From an uncultured Brevibacillus sp. (GTDB taxonomy: Bacteria > Bacillota > Bacilli > Brevibacillales > Brevibacillaceae): a stretch of DNA of 64,000 nucleotides. Positions 53,949 through 62,626 of the stretch are shown one piece after another (position 1 is the stretch's first letter; every line of letters starts with the position of its first letter). The stretch lies in contig NZ_CANMZW010000032.1 in NCBI RefSeq assembly GCF_947502445.1, positions 1-64,000 of the forward strand. Direction: 5' to 3'. The position numbers were made by a program, and so were the translations under genes. Under the pieces are notes generated by a model, which did not search any database, had not been told where the DNA came from, and was given only the letters and a program-made list of their open reading frames with translations.

Positions 53949-55181
53949 TCACCTCCGACATCTAAAGGCAGCAGCCATTTTTTTGTATGAACGAGCGTCA
54001 TGTGCATGCGAAAACGTGTCAATATACGGGAGTGCAGCTTGCATCCCCCTAGCTGTCGGTTCATAGCCCGGCATCGCGAGTAGCGGATTCAGCCAAATGA
54101 CGCTCGCACTGCGAGAATGAATGATCTTCATCGATTGCTGCAAAACTTCGACTGATCCTGTTTCCAACCCATCACTGCCAATCATGATCACGGTGTTTTT
54201 TTCGAGCATATTGCGTCCCTCTAGCTGAATAAAGGTTGCCAGTGATTCCCCGATACGCGTACCGCCTCCCCATTCGGCCCCTTGAACGGACAATGCCTGA
54301 AGCTCATGCCGTTTTGTCCGATACAGCTTTGCAGTCACTCTTTTCACGTGTGTGGAAAAGAGGAAGACTTCTACATGGGCAGAGCAGCAGGTCAAGGCGT
54401 AGGCAAATTGCAAAAATCGTTCTGCAAAACCACTCATCGAGCGGCTTCCATCGCAAAAAAGCACAAATCGTATCGGTTTTGGCTTCGGACTTTTCCAAGC
54501 CAGCTTAAAGATTTCACTGCCTCCCTGCCTATTTATTCGCAGCGTTCTGCGAAAATCGAGCTGTCTTCCCCTCATGCCCATCTCCAGCCTGCGGCTTGTT
54601 TCCCGCTTCGCTCGATTCAGGAGCAATTTTGCTGCTTCCATCGCCATATCTAAATCATCAACCGGAATGCGTGCACGGGTAGCTGCGTCTCTATGCAAGA
54701 TAGAAGTCAGAAACGAGCTTCCTGCATCCCTTCCTTCCAGTAAATCCATTTCACTGGGAATGCCTGTATCGATGCCGTATAACTCCTGACTAAAAGGCGA
54801 CTTCACAGTAGGGGTCTTTCTTTTCTCTGCTGGAGATGCTGAATCGACTGGCTTTTGCTTCCTGCCCATGGCCAGGAGATTATCCTCAGAAGGCGGCTCA
54901 ATGCTAATAGGGTCGAGAGAGCTCCAAGAATTGCTGCGAAAATGTACCTCAAACAACTCATCAAAAAGCTTCTGCTCATCAGGGCTTGAGCAAAGCACGA
55001 GGCGAAGTGCTTCCTTCACATCCGTTACGTTTGCCACGCCTGTGATCTCCATGGCACGAAGCGAGTCTATTGTCTGCTCTGGTCCGATCAGAAAACCCAG
55101 CTGACGCAGTTTTTGGCAAAAGATTGTGACATGGCGAACCAGGCTGGTCGTTGGTGGACAGCTTACTCGGCAAAGGCTCAT
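53949..55181 (-). CDS. CoxE-like von Willebrand A protein
   Basis: 410 residues from an ATG at 55181 that overlaps the MoxR gene stop by 4 bp; an upstream in-frame start lies fully within MoxR. The C-terminal vWA domain has an intact MIDAS, CDGSRSMSGF with Asp244, Ser246 and Ser248. In CO dehydrogenase clusters CoxD (MoxR ATPase) and CoxE (vWA) work together to build the active-site metal centre; the same pairing occurs here. Confidence 0.88.
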   Translation of the reverse strand: MSLCRVSCPPTTSLVRHVTIFCQKLRQLGFLIGPEQTIDSLRAMEITGVANVTDVKEALRLVLCSSPDEQKLFDELFEVHFRSNSWSSLDPISIEPPSEDNLLAMGRKQKPVDSASPAEKRKTPTVKSPFSQELYGIDTGIPSEMDLLEGRDAGSSFLTSILHRDAATRARIPVDDLDMAMEAAKLLLNRAKRETSRRLEMGMRGRQLDFRRTLRINRQGGSEIFKLAWKSPKPKPIRFVLFCDGSRSMSGFAERFLQFAYALTCCSAHVEVFLFSTHVKRVTAKLYRTKRHELQALSVQGAEWGGGTRIGESLATFIQLEGRNMLEKNTVIMIGSDGLETGSVEVLQQSMKIIHSRSASVIWLNPLLAMPGYEPTARGMQAALPYIDTFSHAHDARSYKKMAAAFRCRR

Positions 55182-56077
55182 CTCTCCACATTTCCTGCAG
55201 ACAGCGTATTTTTTAGGAATTCGCCATGCTTCATCTCGTGAAGAACGAGCTCCCAATCATCTCTGTCTTTCAAAATGCAGCCAAGCGTTTCTTGCATCGT
55301 TTCTGTATCCAAAACACCTTGATGCAAAGTCATTAAAGCGATTGCCCAATCCAGGCTCTCCGCAATTCCCGGTGTCTTGACCAGCGGCAAGCAGCGTATT
55401 TGCTCCATCATCTGCGAGATTTGCTCAGCTAAAGCCTTATTTATGTCGGGTATCTTCGCTTGCAAAATCTGCATCTCTTTTTCGATGTCCGGGTAGGAAA
55501 TCCACTGGTACAAGCACCTGCGGCGGAGGGCATCGCTCAATTCTCGCGTCCGATTAGAGGTCAAAACGATGTATGGGCGATGCTGTGCCACAACTGTCCC
55601 CAGCTCGGGAATCGTTACCTGGAATTCCGCAAGCGTCTCTAGCAGGTAAGCTTCAAATGCTTCGTCTGCCCGATCGATCTCGTCAATAAGCAAGACGGGC
55701 GAAGACACTTGGTCTGTCAATGCCTCCAATAATGGCCTGCGCAGCAAAAATGTTTGATCAAACAGATCCGCTTCTTTTTGCCGTAGACTCCGCCCGTCGT
55801 TTTCACTGAGCTTGAGGTGAAGCAATTGCTTTTGATAATTCCATTCATACAAGGCGGAGTGGACATCCAATCCTTCATAGCACTGCAAGCGTATGAGCCG
55901 TGTTTGCAGCACCTGTGCGAGCGCTTTGGCAATCTCCGTTTTTCCTACACCAGCCGGACCCTCGATCAAAAGAGGCTTTTGCAAGGAAATCATCAGCCGC
56001 AGAGCAGTTGCTGTAGAGCCGTCTGTCACATAACCGTGATTCGCAAAGGCAGCATCTATTGCTGACAAGGTAATCAA
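55178..56077 (-). CDS. MoxR-type AAA+ ATPase (CoxD-like)
   Basis: 299 residues of the MoxR AAA+ group: Walker A GPAGVGKT (40-47), Walker B LLIDEIDRA, sensor region LTSNRTRELSDALRRR. It is translationally coupled to the vWA gene and lies beside the Mo hydroxylase genes, as in cox clusters, so a chaperone role in maturing that enzyme is likely. Confidence 0.92.
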   Translation of the reverse strand: MITLSAIDAAFANHGYVTDGSTATALRLMISLQKPLLIEGPAGVGKTEIAKALAQVLQTRLIRLQCYEGLDVHSALYEWNYQKQLLHLKLSENDGRSLRQKEADLFDQTFLLRRPLLEALTDQVSSPVLLIDEIDRADEAFEAYLLETLAEFQVTIPELGTVVAQHRPYIVLTSNRTRELSDALRRRCLYQWISYPDIEKEMQILQAKIPDINKALAEQISQMMEQIRCLPLVKTPGIAESLDWAIALMTLHQGVLDTETMQETLGCILKDRDDWELVLHEMKHGEFLKNTLSAGNVER

Positions 56078-56096
56078 TTGTTTTCAGCCCCAGTCA

Positions 56097-56954
56097 TCAC
56101 AAAAGGATGCGGGACAGCGCTCTTTCGGTATAAACGGTAGCAAGATTGCGTCGATATTGCTCAGAAGCGAAGAGATCATTGCCAATCTCTCCTTCTTCTG
56201 CTGCCAATGCTGCTGCCCTCTGAATCGATTCCGCTGTCGGCAGCTCTCCAAGTAGTGCTTGCTCGACCGTGGTAGCCCGATAAGCAACATCTGCCACTCC
56301 ATTTATGCCGATCCGAACGAAATCGATACGTCCATCTTCTCCGACTCCTGCGATCGCACAAACGCCAACAACAGCGTATCCCGAAGCTGGATGAGCATAT
56401 TTCAAATAAACACTCTTTGTATGAGACGGCGGAATCAGGAAGGAAATAGACGTGAGTACGCTCGTCTCAGGAAGTGCTGTCACCAGTGGTCCGAGAAAAA
56501 AACCGTCAATGTCAATGACTTCTTTTCCGTCTTCTCCTTGGACTTCCATGAGAGCCTCCAGTGCCAGCGCCACACCGGGCAAATCCGCAGCAGAGTCAGC
56601 ATGAGCCAGATTGCCACCGACGGTACCGCGATTGCGAATCTGCATGTCGCCAATCGTCCTGGCTGTATCTGCCAAAACAGCAATATTCTCTTTTACCAGG
56701 GCATCTGAATACAGCTGCTTATGTGTGGTCAATGCTCCTACGATCAGCCTGTTTCCTTCCTGTCGAATCCCTTTCAGCTCCTGGATGCTGCTGATGTCAA
56801 TCAGCTTGCCAGGATTCGTTAAACGGAATTTCATCAGCGGAACGAGACTATGCCCACCTGCGAGAAATTTGCCTTCTCCGTCGCTCTCCTGCATGAGCTG
56901 TATGGCTTCCTCGATTGAACCTGCTTTGATGTAATCAAATGCGTTAGGTATCAT
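56097..56954 (-). CDS. Molybdenum hydroxylase, FAD-binding medium subunit (CoxM-like)
   Basis: 285 residues of the xanthine dehydrogenase/CO dehydrogenase FAD subunit family: FAD loop LAGGHSLVPLMKFRL and the second motif TVGGNLAHADSAADLPG. It passes electrons from the iron-sulfur subunit to its acceptor. The start overlaps the large-subunit stop by 4 bp. Confidence 0.93.
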   Translation of the reverse strand: MIPNAFDYIKAGSIEEAIQLMQESDGEGKFLAGGHSLVPLMKFRLTNPGKLIDISSIQELKGIRQEGNRLIVGALTTHKQLYSDALVKENIAVLADTARTIGDMQIRNRGTVGGNLAHADSAADLPGVALALEALMEVQGEDGKEVIDIDGFFLGPLVTALPETSVLTSISFLIPPSHTKSVYLKYAHPASGYAVVGVCAIAGVGEDGRIDFVRIGINGVADVAYRATTVEQALLGELPTAESIQRAAALAAEEGEIGNDLFASEQYRRNLATVYTERALSRILL

Positions 56955-59299
56955 GCGTTTTCCCCCCTAGTCTGCATGGCTCTCCATACTTTTTCCGGTG
57001 TCAGCGGCATATCCAGATCCTTGATGCCGAATGGTCGCAGCGCATCCATGACTGCATTCACAACTGCTGGCGGTGCTCCAGTAGTACCAGTCTCGCCCAC
57101 ACCTTTTGCGCCAAGAGGGTTCACGGGTGACGGCGTCTCGGTAAAATGCGACTCGATCGTTGGGAAGAAACGAGCTTTTGGCATCGTATAGTCCATGAAC
57201 GTGCCAGACAAAAGCTGTCCATTGTCGCTATAGACCGCACCTTCCCACAGTGCTTGCCCAATCCCTTGCGCCACTCCACCGTGAACCTGTCCTTCTGCCA
57301 AAAGAGGGTTAATGACACGTCCGACATCGTCCACAGCAATGTAGCGTTTCAGCTCAACTTCACCCGTTTGCACATTTACCTCAACCACACATATATGCGC
57401 ACCGAACGGATAGACAAAGTTGGGCGGATCGAAGAACGATTGACCTTCCAAGGATGGCTCTACCCCATCTGGTAAATTCCATGCAAAGTTGGCGGATTTC
57501 GCAATCTCCTGAAATGAGCGCGATTGAGTCGGGACACCTTTTACAGAAAATATCCCGTTTGAAAATTCCAAATCCTCTACAGACACTTCTAATTCGTGGG
57601 CAGCAATGGTCTTTGCTTTTTCGATGACGCGGTCAGTGGCAATTGCTACCGCAGCTCCGCCCACTGCTGTATTTCTTGAGCCGTAGGTGCCCCAGCCCAT
57701 CGATACACTGCGCGTGTCACCAGAGATAAGCTCGATATCATCGATCGGGATACCCAATTTCTCGGCAACGACCTGGGCAAATGTGGTCGCTGTTCCTTGA
57801 CCATGTGGGGATGTGCCTGTAAACACGGCTACCTTTCCAGTTGGATGGACACGAACTGTGCTGTTTTCCCAAACACCACCCTGGAATCCGATTGCGCCAG
57901 CTACCTTTGACGGACCGAATCCGCAAAGCTCCACATATGTTGACACTCCAATTCCGAGCAATTTTCCCTGCTCTCTGAGTCTTTTCTGTTCTGCCCGAAG
58001 CGACGCATAGTCCGCAATATCAAGAGCACGATCCAGCGTATAATGATAGTTTCCACTGTCGTAGCTTACGCCCATTGCCGTTCCATATGGGAAGGCTTCT
58101 GCTGGAATCAGGTTTTTTTGTCTAATTTCCACCGGGTCCATCCCGATTTCTTGGGCAAACAGATCGACGATTCTCTCGATTTGAAACGCAGCTTCTGGCT
58201 TGCCAGCACCTCGATACGCATCTGTCGGGGTTGTATTTGTGTACACCCCATACGTGACCACAGACGCTTTGGGAATCGTATAGGCTCCTGTCACCATCAA
58301 TCCAAAGTCAATCGTTGGACAGCCTGCTCCAAACGTAGACAGATAGGCACCTAGATTTGCCGTATTTTTCACACGAATGGCCGTGAAAGTACCATCCCGT
58401 TTTCCCGCCAGCTCTACTTCGATAACCTCGTCTCTCGCATGTGTAGTCGCCATGAAATGTTCTTTCCGATCCTCGATCCATTTCACTGGTCGCTTCAAGT
58501 CCCTGGCTGCGTGTCCAATGACTGCTTCTTCATTATAGGTAGCGATCTTGGAGCCGAATCCTCCACCGACGTCAGGGGCCACTATCTGCAACCTCGATTC
58601 GGGAATATCCAGTACACCTGCGTAAACCATGCGATGAATATGTGGATTTTGCGAGGTACACCAAATTGTTAGCTCGCCACTGCCGGGATTGTACTGAGCG
58701 ACTGCACCGCGTGTCTCAATCGGGTTGGGAATTACACGCTGGTTGTACAAGCGCTGCTTGACGACAACCTCTGCGTTTTGAAACTCTTCCTCGGGAACCT
58801 CGCCTGCTTTCCATAGGAGAGCGAGGTTGGCTGCGACATCGTCATGTACAAGTGGCGCGCCGTCAAGCAATGCCGCCTCCTGATGAACGACCGCCGGCAA
58901 ATCCTCGTAGTCTACCTCGACCAAATCGAGGGCATCTCGCGCAATGTAGCGGTTTTCTGCTACAACGAGTGCAACACACTCTCCAGCATACCGGGTCTTG
59001 CCTTGTGCCAGTGCACTGCGATCCTTTGGCTTCAAGTCTGCACCAGGTAGAAGCCACATGGTCGGCACAGATTTTACTTTTCCTACGAGATCATTTCCGG
59101 TATAAACGGCTACCACACCTGGCAGTGCGAGTGCTTTGGACACATCAATCCGTATGATTTTCGCATGTGCATGGGGACTGCGCACAAAAGCCCCATGAAG
59201 CATACCGGGCAGCTTGATATCATCCGTGAAATTGCCATTGCCAGTGATAAGCTTGGGATCTTCCTTTCGCTTCTGTGGAGTTCCGATTAGCTTTGCCAT
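56951..59299 (-). CDS. Molybdenum hydroxylase, large catalytic subunit (CoxL/XdhA type)
   Basis: 782 residues binding the Mo cofactor. Motifs: GGGFGSK (245-251), AYRGAGKPEA (361-370), GTSPHGQGTATTFAQ and late GVGETGTTGAPPAV with the catalytic Glu. The loop reads AYRGAGK, not the AYRCSFR of true CO dehydrogenase, so this is a form II-type hydroxylase of an aldehyde, purine or N-heterocycle. It forms a heterotrimer with the proteins encoded on either side. Confidence 0.95.
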   Translation of the reverse strand: MAKLIGTPQKRKEDPKLITGNGNFTDDIKLPGMLHGAFVRSPHAHAKIIRIDVSKALALPGVVAVYTGNDLVGKVKSVPTMWLLPGADLKPKDRSALAQGKTRYAGECVALVVAENRYIARDALDLVEVDYEDLPAVVHQEAALLDGAPLVHDDVAANLALLWKAGEVPEEEFQNAEVVVKQRLYNQRVIPNPIETRGAVAQYNPGSGELTIWCTSQNPHIHRMVYAGVLDIPESRLQIVAPDVGGGFGSKIATYNEEAVIGHAARDLKRPVKWIEDRKEHFMATTHARDEVIEVELAGKRDGTFTAIRVKNTANLGAYLSTFGAGCPTIDFGLMVTGAYTIPKASVVTYGVYTNTTPTDAYRGAGKPEAAFQIERIVDLFAQEIGMDPVEIRQKNLIPAEAFPYGTAMGVSYDSGNYHYTLDRALDIADYASLRAEQKRLREQGKLLGIGVSTYVELCGFGPSKVAGAIGFQGGVWENSTVRVHPTGKVAVFTGTSPHGQGTATTFAQVVAEKLGIPIDDIELISGDTRSVSMGWGTYGSRNTAVGGAAVAIATDRVIEKAKTIAAHELEVSVEDLEFSNGIFSVKGVPTQSRSFQEIAKSANFAWNLPDGVEPSLEGQSFFDPPNFVYPFGAHICVVEVNVQTGEVELKRYIAVDDVGRVINPLLAEGQVHGGVAQGIGQALWEGAVYSDNGQLLSGTFMDYTMPKARFFPTIESHFTETPSPVNPLGAKGVGETGTTGAPPAVVNAVMDALRPFGIKDLDMPLTPEKVWRAMQTRGENA

Positions 59300-59302
59300 C
59301 GT

Positions 59303-59824
59303 TTAGCGTCCCTCCCCTGTACTCATGGTCGTCTCTTTCACAGCATTGCCCTCTGCGATCAGTTGTGCAGCATGCTGTACTGCGCTTACAATAAACTGGT
59401 ATCCGGTACAGCGACAGATGACCCCCTCCAGTGCGTCACGAATTTCTTCTTCCGTTGGATTTGGATTTTCTTTGAGGAGACCAATCATGGAAATCATCAC
59501 ACCTGGCGTGCAGAAGCCGCATTGCAGGCCGTGCTTTTCCCAAAAGCCCTGTTGAATCGGATGCAGTTGCTCCATATCGCCCAAGCCCTCTACTGTGGTA
59601 ACCTCTTTTCCATCAGCTTGCACTGCGAGGACCGTACAGGATTTTACGACATCACCGTCTACCATGACGGTACAGGCTCCACACTGACTCGTATCACAGC
59701 CGATATGCGTACCTGTGAGATTCAGCTCATCGCGCAGCAAATGAGCAAGGAGCAGTCTTGGTTCGATTTCAGCCTGACGTGTGACTCCATTTACCGATAG
59801 TGAAATGTTCTTTTTACATGTCAT
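59303..59824 (-). CDS. Molybdenum hydroxylase, small [2Fe-2S] subunit (CoxS-like)
   Basis: 173 residues from an ATG at 59824, 8 nt after AAGGAGG; a GTG 9 bp earlier abuts that site. Two iron-sulfur sets are visible: GCDTSQCGACTVMVDG in the plant-ferredoxin-like domain and CGFCTPG...CRCTGYQ in the helical domain. It carries electrons from the Mo site to FAD. Ends 3 bp before the large-subunit start. Confidence 0.95.
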   Translation of the reverse strand: MTCKKNISLSVNGVTRQAEIEPRLLLAHLLRDELNLTGTHIGCDTSQCGACTVMVDGDVVKSCTVLAVQADGKEVTTVEGLGDMEQLHPIQQGFWEKHGLQCGFCTPGVMISMIGLLKENPNPTEEEIRDALEGVICRCTGYQFIVSAVQHAAQLIAEGNAVKETTMSTGEGR

Positions 59825-59847
59825 CTCCGGCACCTCCTTATCGATTC

Positions 59848-60303
59848 TTACTCTGAATGCGTTGCCAGTTGCTTCATTTCTTTATCCACCGATTTGAAAA
59901 ATTGACCCAGCACCATTTTGGCGACACCGCCCATGACTCTCTGACCGACCGAGGCGAGAACACCTGTTACCTGTACTTCTGTGGAGCAAGTAAGCTGCGT
60001 GCCCTGCCCTACCTCGTCGAGTCGCATATCCGCCACAGCGTCTATCTCGCCAGGCAAGCCTTTTCCTCGAACGAGCAAGCGATAGGAAGACGGCTCCTTC
60101 TGGTCCACCTGCTGCACCTGCCCTGTAAATACGCCTTTTACTGGACCAACACTCACCCCCATTTCGGCTTGATAAATGCCATCGTCCATCTGGGCAAAGG
60201 ATTTGCAGCCTGGAATCGATTTTTTCAAGACTTCTTCGTTCTGGATAAGCTTCCAAACGACATCTCTTGGAATGTCAAAAGTGTATGTATGCTCGAGTTT
60301 CAC
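59848..60303 (-). CDS. CoxG-like SRPBCC protein
   Basis: 151 residues from a GTG at 60303 with GGGGAG 8 nt upstream; a GTG at 60312 abuts that site. CoxG family: N-terminal VKLEHTYTFDIPRDVVWKL and IPGCKSF. CoxG proteins help recruit or mature the hydroxylase at the membrane or its quinone acceptor. First gene of the operon, preceded by a sigma-54 promoter. Confidence 0.9.
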   Translation of the reverse strand: MKLEHTYTFDIPRDVVWKLIQNEEVLKKSIPGCKSFAQMDDGIYQAEMGVSVGPVKGVFTGQVQQVDQKEPSSYRLLVRGKGLPGEIDAVADMRLDEVGQGTQLTCSTEVQVTGVLASVGQRVMGGVAKMVLGQFFKSVDKEMKQLATHSE

Positions 60304-60376
60304 AAATCTCACTCCCCGCTGTCGATTGTCTTGTTTTTTTTAGTGAAGGCATGGACTAGCTGTTACACTCATAAAT

Positions 60377-60392
60377 AGCAACTTTTGTGCCA
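60377..60392 (-). promoter_or_regulatory. Consensus sigma-54 promoter of the Mo-hydroxylase/pxp operon
   Basis: TGGCAC-AAAAG-TTGCT on the minus strand: exact match to TGGCAC-N5-TTGCW, GG and GC separated by 10 nt. Transcription would start near 60366, about 65 bp before the coxG-like start. It lies at the junction with the prophage remnant. Confidence 0.88.
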
Positions 60393-60433
60393 TGCCGTTC
60401 TTGTCTGTTTTCGCCAGGAAATCCGACCCATTA

Positions 60434-60468
60434 TTTCAATTTTGAAATTATTCGTTTCATTTTTGAAA
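60434..60468. promoter_or_regulatory. Two activator-site palindromes upstream of the sigma-54 promoter
   Basis: TTTCAATTTTGAAA (60434-60447, perfect) and TTTCATTTTTGAAA (60455-60468, one mismatch) start 21 bp apart, two helical turns, and are centred roughly 75 and 95 bp upstream of the expected start site. This is the normal arrangement for an enhancer-binding activator; the regulator at 45674-47728 is the likely binder. Confidence 0.75.
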
Positions 60469-60893
60469 GATATCCCTCCACGCCACAGCTTATCGAGCTT
60501 TCTGATATTGCCGGGCTCCATCGTTGAAGTAATCGTAATCCAGTTACGAGTCATGTCCTCCGGGATAGCGTCAATGATCTTCCGAATGATCCAGTGTTCG
60601 CGGTACAGGGTATTCAATAACTGATAGTTCTTGGATAACCGTGTCAGTGTGTAATCGGTGCCTTCCATAAGGTTCGGCGTTCCACTCCCCAGGCGGGCCA
60701 GCACATTCGAGAATGCGTCTGTTGTCAGGCCATGGGGCAACTTTGCAGCTGGTCTTCTGAGTCGGGGGCTGCCTCGCGTCCCGTACGTTCTTCTGCCTTC
60801 TGTGCTTCCTACTCATGACTTCCCTCCTTTCTACGGTGATTTCTGAATCGATCAATAGGTATTATGGAGAACCAGGAGCAACTCTGTTGTTGC

Positions 60894-61016
60894 TTATACT
60901 ATCCCAGACATGGACTCCAGGTCGTGTGGGTGTTTTGCAAGGTCGGCCTTCTTTTCGATTTGTGTACAAAGCTTCATAGCCGTGTCGTGTGCAGCTTTAC
61001 GTAATTCCTCTGACAT
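60894..61016 (-). CDS. Small phage protein
   Basis: 40 residues, MSEELRKAAHDTAMKLCT..., with AAGGATG upstream of the ATG at 61016. It lies between the terminase fragment and the portal fragment, where small helical proteins often occur in PBSX-like phages. Function unknown; expression is uncertain in this decayed region. Confidence 0.45.
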   Translation of the reverse strand: MSEELRKAAHDTAMKLCTQIEKKADLAKHPHDLESMSGIV

Positions 61017-61032
61017 AACGTCACATCCTTTC

Positions 61033-61173
61033 CTAACCTAGCAAGCGTCTAGGCTTGATGATCGTTTTAACGAAATACCTGATAGCATCCATACAGTGGT
61101 CGTATTGCTTTACTGGCTTTTCCTTGCCGCTCTGCCCTGCCTTCTCGTCCCCTGTCGAAAGTGTATATCGCAT
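61033..61173 (-). pseudogene. C-terminal remnant of the phage terminase large subunit
   Basis: A 46-codon open piece ending PVKQYDHCMDAIRYFVKTII and a short basic tail. YDHCMDAIRYF is the characteristic end of PBSX/XtmB-type large terminases. The roughly 190 bp between this and the small-subunit gene (61174-61366) contain no usable frame, so the ATPase and nuclease parts are deleted. Confidence 0.72.
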
Positions 61174-61366
61174 TCATTTCCAGTTCACATAATATAGATT
61201 ATCGGGACCCATATTCTATCCATGAATGTGATAACAGCGCGGTTTTGTCAGCGTGTGGATAACTAACGTTTATACACCATTTATGCAAATCCAGTAACAG
61301 CGCTGTTTTCAACGATTGTCTTCGTTTATTTCCCAAGCACCGATTGCATAAAAACCTGCATAAAAT

Positions 61367-62284
61367 TTACTCATCATCGTCATCCCAAATTTCGGGCATT
61401 TTTCCGTCCAGAGCTTCCAGGAATCCGTCCTCTCCCTGGTCATCTTCGTCGCCGGTAACTTTCGCCTTCTCAAGCGCAAATTTCTCTCGAGCAAGCTTCA
61501 TCTTCTCTTCTTCGATCATGCGCTTATGATGATCTGGTAAGAGGTCGACGTATTTAGAGAGTACTTCCAAAGCCTTCATCTTGTCGTGCAACTTGATGCT
61601 TACGCCGTCTTTGCCTTGCCTTACCTCTCCCACAACAGTGCCGTCTATCTCATCACTGTTTTTAAACGAGACAAAGTTACGCTTGTACGTCATCTGTTCT
61701 CCGGTCTCAGGGTCTAGGGCTGGTTTCCCTTCTCCATCAAATAACGGTTCGTCCATTTGACCAAACTCCAACAGGTCCGTAATATCCGCAAAGGCAATCT
61801 TCATGTATTCGCCGATGACACACTGTATATCCAATCCTAGCTCGGTAGTGCGCTGTTCCTTGTGACGTTTGATCTCAGCTTGAACCTTTGGATTTCTAAG
61901 GGTTTCCCAACCAACCATATGAGCTGATTTCTTATTGTATCCAGCAGCAATTGCGGCGCAAGTAGCATTGAAGTCCCGAAGATACTCCATAACAAAAAGC
62001 CGCTGTTTATCAGTCAGGTCGTCTGTTTCGACTTCCACTACTAGCGGCGGCTCAATTCGTTTCCTTTTCTTTTCGGAACGTTCCTTATTTTTCGGAGCGT
62101 TCCGTACCTTTGATTGGAACGTTCCGTTGAGTTGGTCGTCCCATTTGTCCTTGTTCTTCCAGCCCCGGACCGTTCCTTCTGCTACACCAAGTTGGTCAGC
62201 AATATCTTTCAGCTTGATTTCTCCGTTTGCCTGTTGCCAAATCTCGTATGCTTTATCTCTACTAGGATCTCTTGCCCTCGCCAC
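61367..62284 (-). CDS. Phage terminase small subunit (PBSX XtmA-like)
   Basis: 305 residues from a GTG start. An N-terminal helix-turn-helix (KLKDIADQLGVAEGTVRGWK, about 25-44), then the terminase_2 domain LTDKQRLFVMEYLRDFNATC with AAIAAGYNKKSAHMVGWETL, and a long acidic C-terminal tail. It recognises phage DNA for packaging. The gene looks intact although its large-subunit partner is gone. Confidence 0.9.
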   Translation of the reverse strand: MARARDPSRDKAYEIWQQANGEIKLKDIADQLGVAEGTVRGWKNKDKWDDQLNGTFQSKVRNAPKNKERSEKKRKRIEPPLVVEVETDDLTDKQRLFVMEYLRDFNATCAAIAAGYNKKSAHMVGWETLRNPKVQAEIKRHKEQRTTELGLDIQCVIGEYMKIAFADITDLLEFGQMDEPLFDGEGKPALDPETGEQMTYKRNFVSFKNSDEIDGTVVGEVRQGKDGVSIKLHDKMKALEVLSKYVDLLPDHHKRMIEEEKMKLAREKFALEKAKVTGDEDDQGEDGFLEALDGKMPEIWDDDDE

Positions 62285-62319
62285 TACATAATCACCACCA
62301 CCTATTGTTATTCATTTAT

Positions 62320-62562
62320 TCATTCAGGATTGAACATAGCTTGTAAGATCTCGGCTTTGGCACATTCCAACAAGCCAATAGCCTCAGTTGTTTGTACATC
62401 GCTCCATCCAGTTTCTATGTCGTCATCTTGGGTTTTTGCGACAAAAACGACACCTTTGATCTCTCCTATTTCAATTGCCTGAAGGAGATTGGTAATCATG
62501 GCCTTAGGTGTTATCCTGCCTTCCTTCTTTGCTCTCAGGTCTTCGATCTTCTCAATCATTTT
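62320..62562 (-). CDS. Hypothetical phage-associated protein
   Basis: 80 residues (MIEKIEDLRAKKEGRITPKA...), soluble, with a Gly/Val-rich centre (GEIKGVVFVAKTQDDDI) and a C-terminal TTEAIGLLECAKAEIL helix. No family recognised. The start at 62562 has AGGTGG 7 nt upstream; a GTG 9 bp earlier is the alternative. It precedes the small terminase gene by 35 bp. Confidence 0.6.
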   Translation of the reverse strand, partial: KMIEKIEDLRAKKEGRITPKAMITNLLQAIEIGEIKGVVFVAKTQDDDIETGWSDVQTTEAIGLLECAKAEILQAMFNPE

Positions 62563-62596
62563 TGTCACCACCTTTGTTTGAGTTGTTTTGCAAAAG

Positions 62597-62621
62597 AAAA
62601 AGCACCATGGAGGTGCTTTTT
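62597..62621. terminator. Terminator behind the small membrane protein gene
   Basis: AAAAAGCACC / GGTGCTTTTT with 5-nt loop ATGGA; T runs on both strands. It lies 6 bp after the stop at 62627. A near copy (AAGCACC/GGTGCTT) occurs at 63688-63706. Confidence 0.85.
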
Positions 62622-62626
62622 CTAAA

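Larger units (their letters stand above)
60369..60816 (-). pseudogene. Truncated, frameshifted phage portal protein
   Basis: The N-terminal part of a PBSX-type portal protein (DUF1073-like): MSRKHRRQKNVRDARQ, then, after a one-base shift at a CCCC run near 60732, TDAFSNVLARLGSGTPNLM and IIRKIIDAIPEDMTRNW. AAAGGAGG precedes the ATG at 60816. Homology appears to stop near 60480; beyond that the frame runs into the sigma-54 promoter region. It is a deletion remnant. Confidence 0.72.

Noticed and set aside
56951..59299. True aerobic CO dehydrogenase large subunit
   Set aside because: The active-site loop is AYRGAGK, not the AYRCSFR of genuine CO-oxidising CoxL, despite the cox-like gene neighbourhood.
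61220..61305. Two short AACAGCGCNGTT direct repeats as phage attachment sites
   Set aside because: They lie inside the terminase deletion with no integrase or tRNA nearby, and the length is too short to be meaningful.
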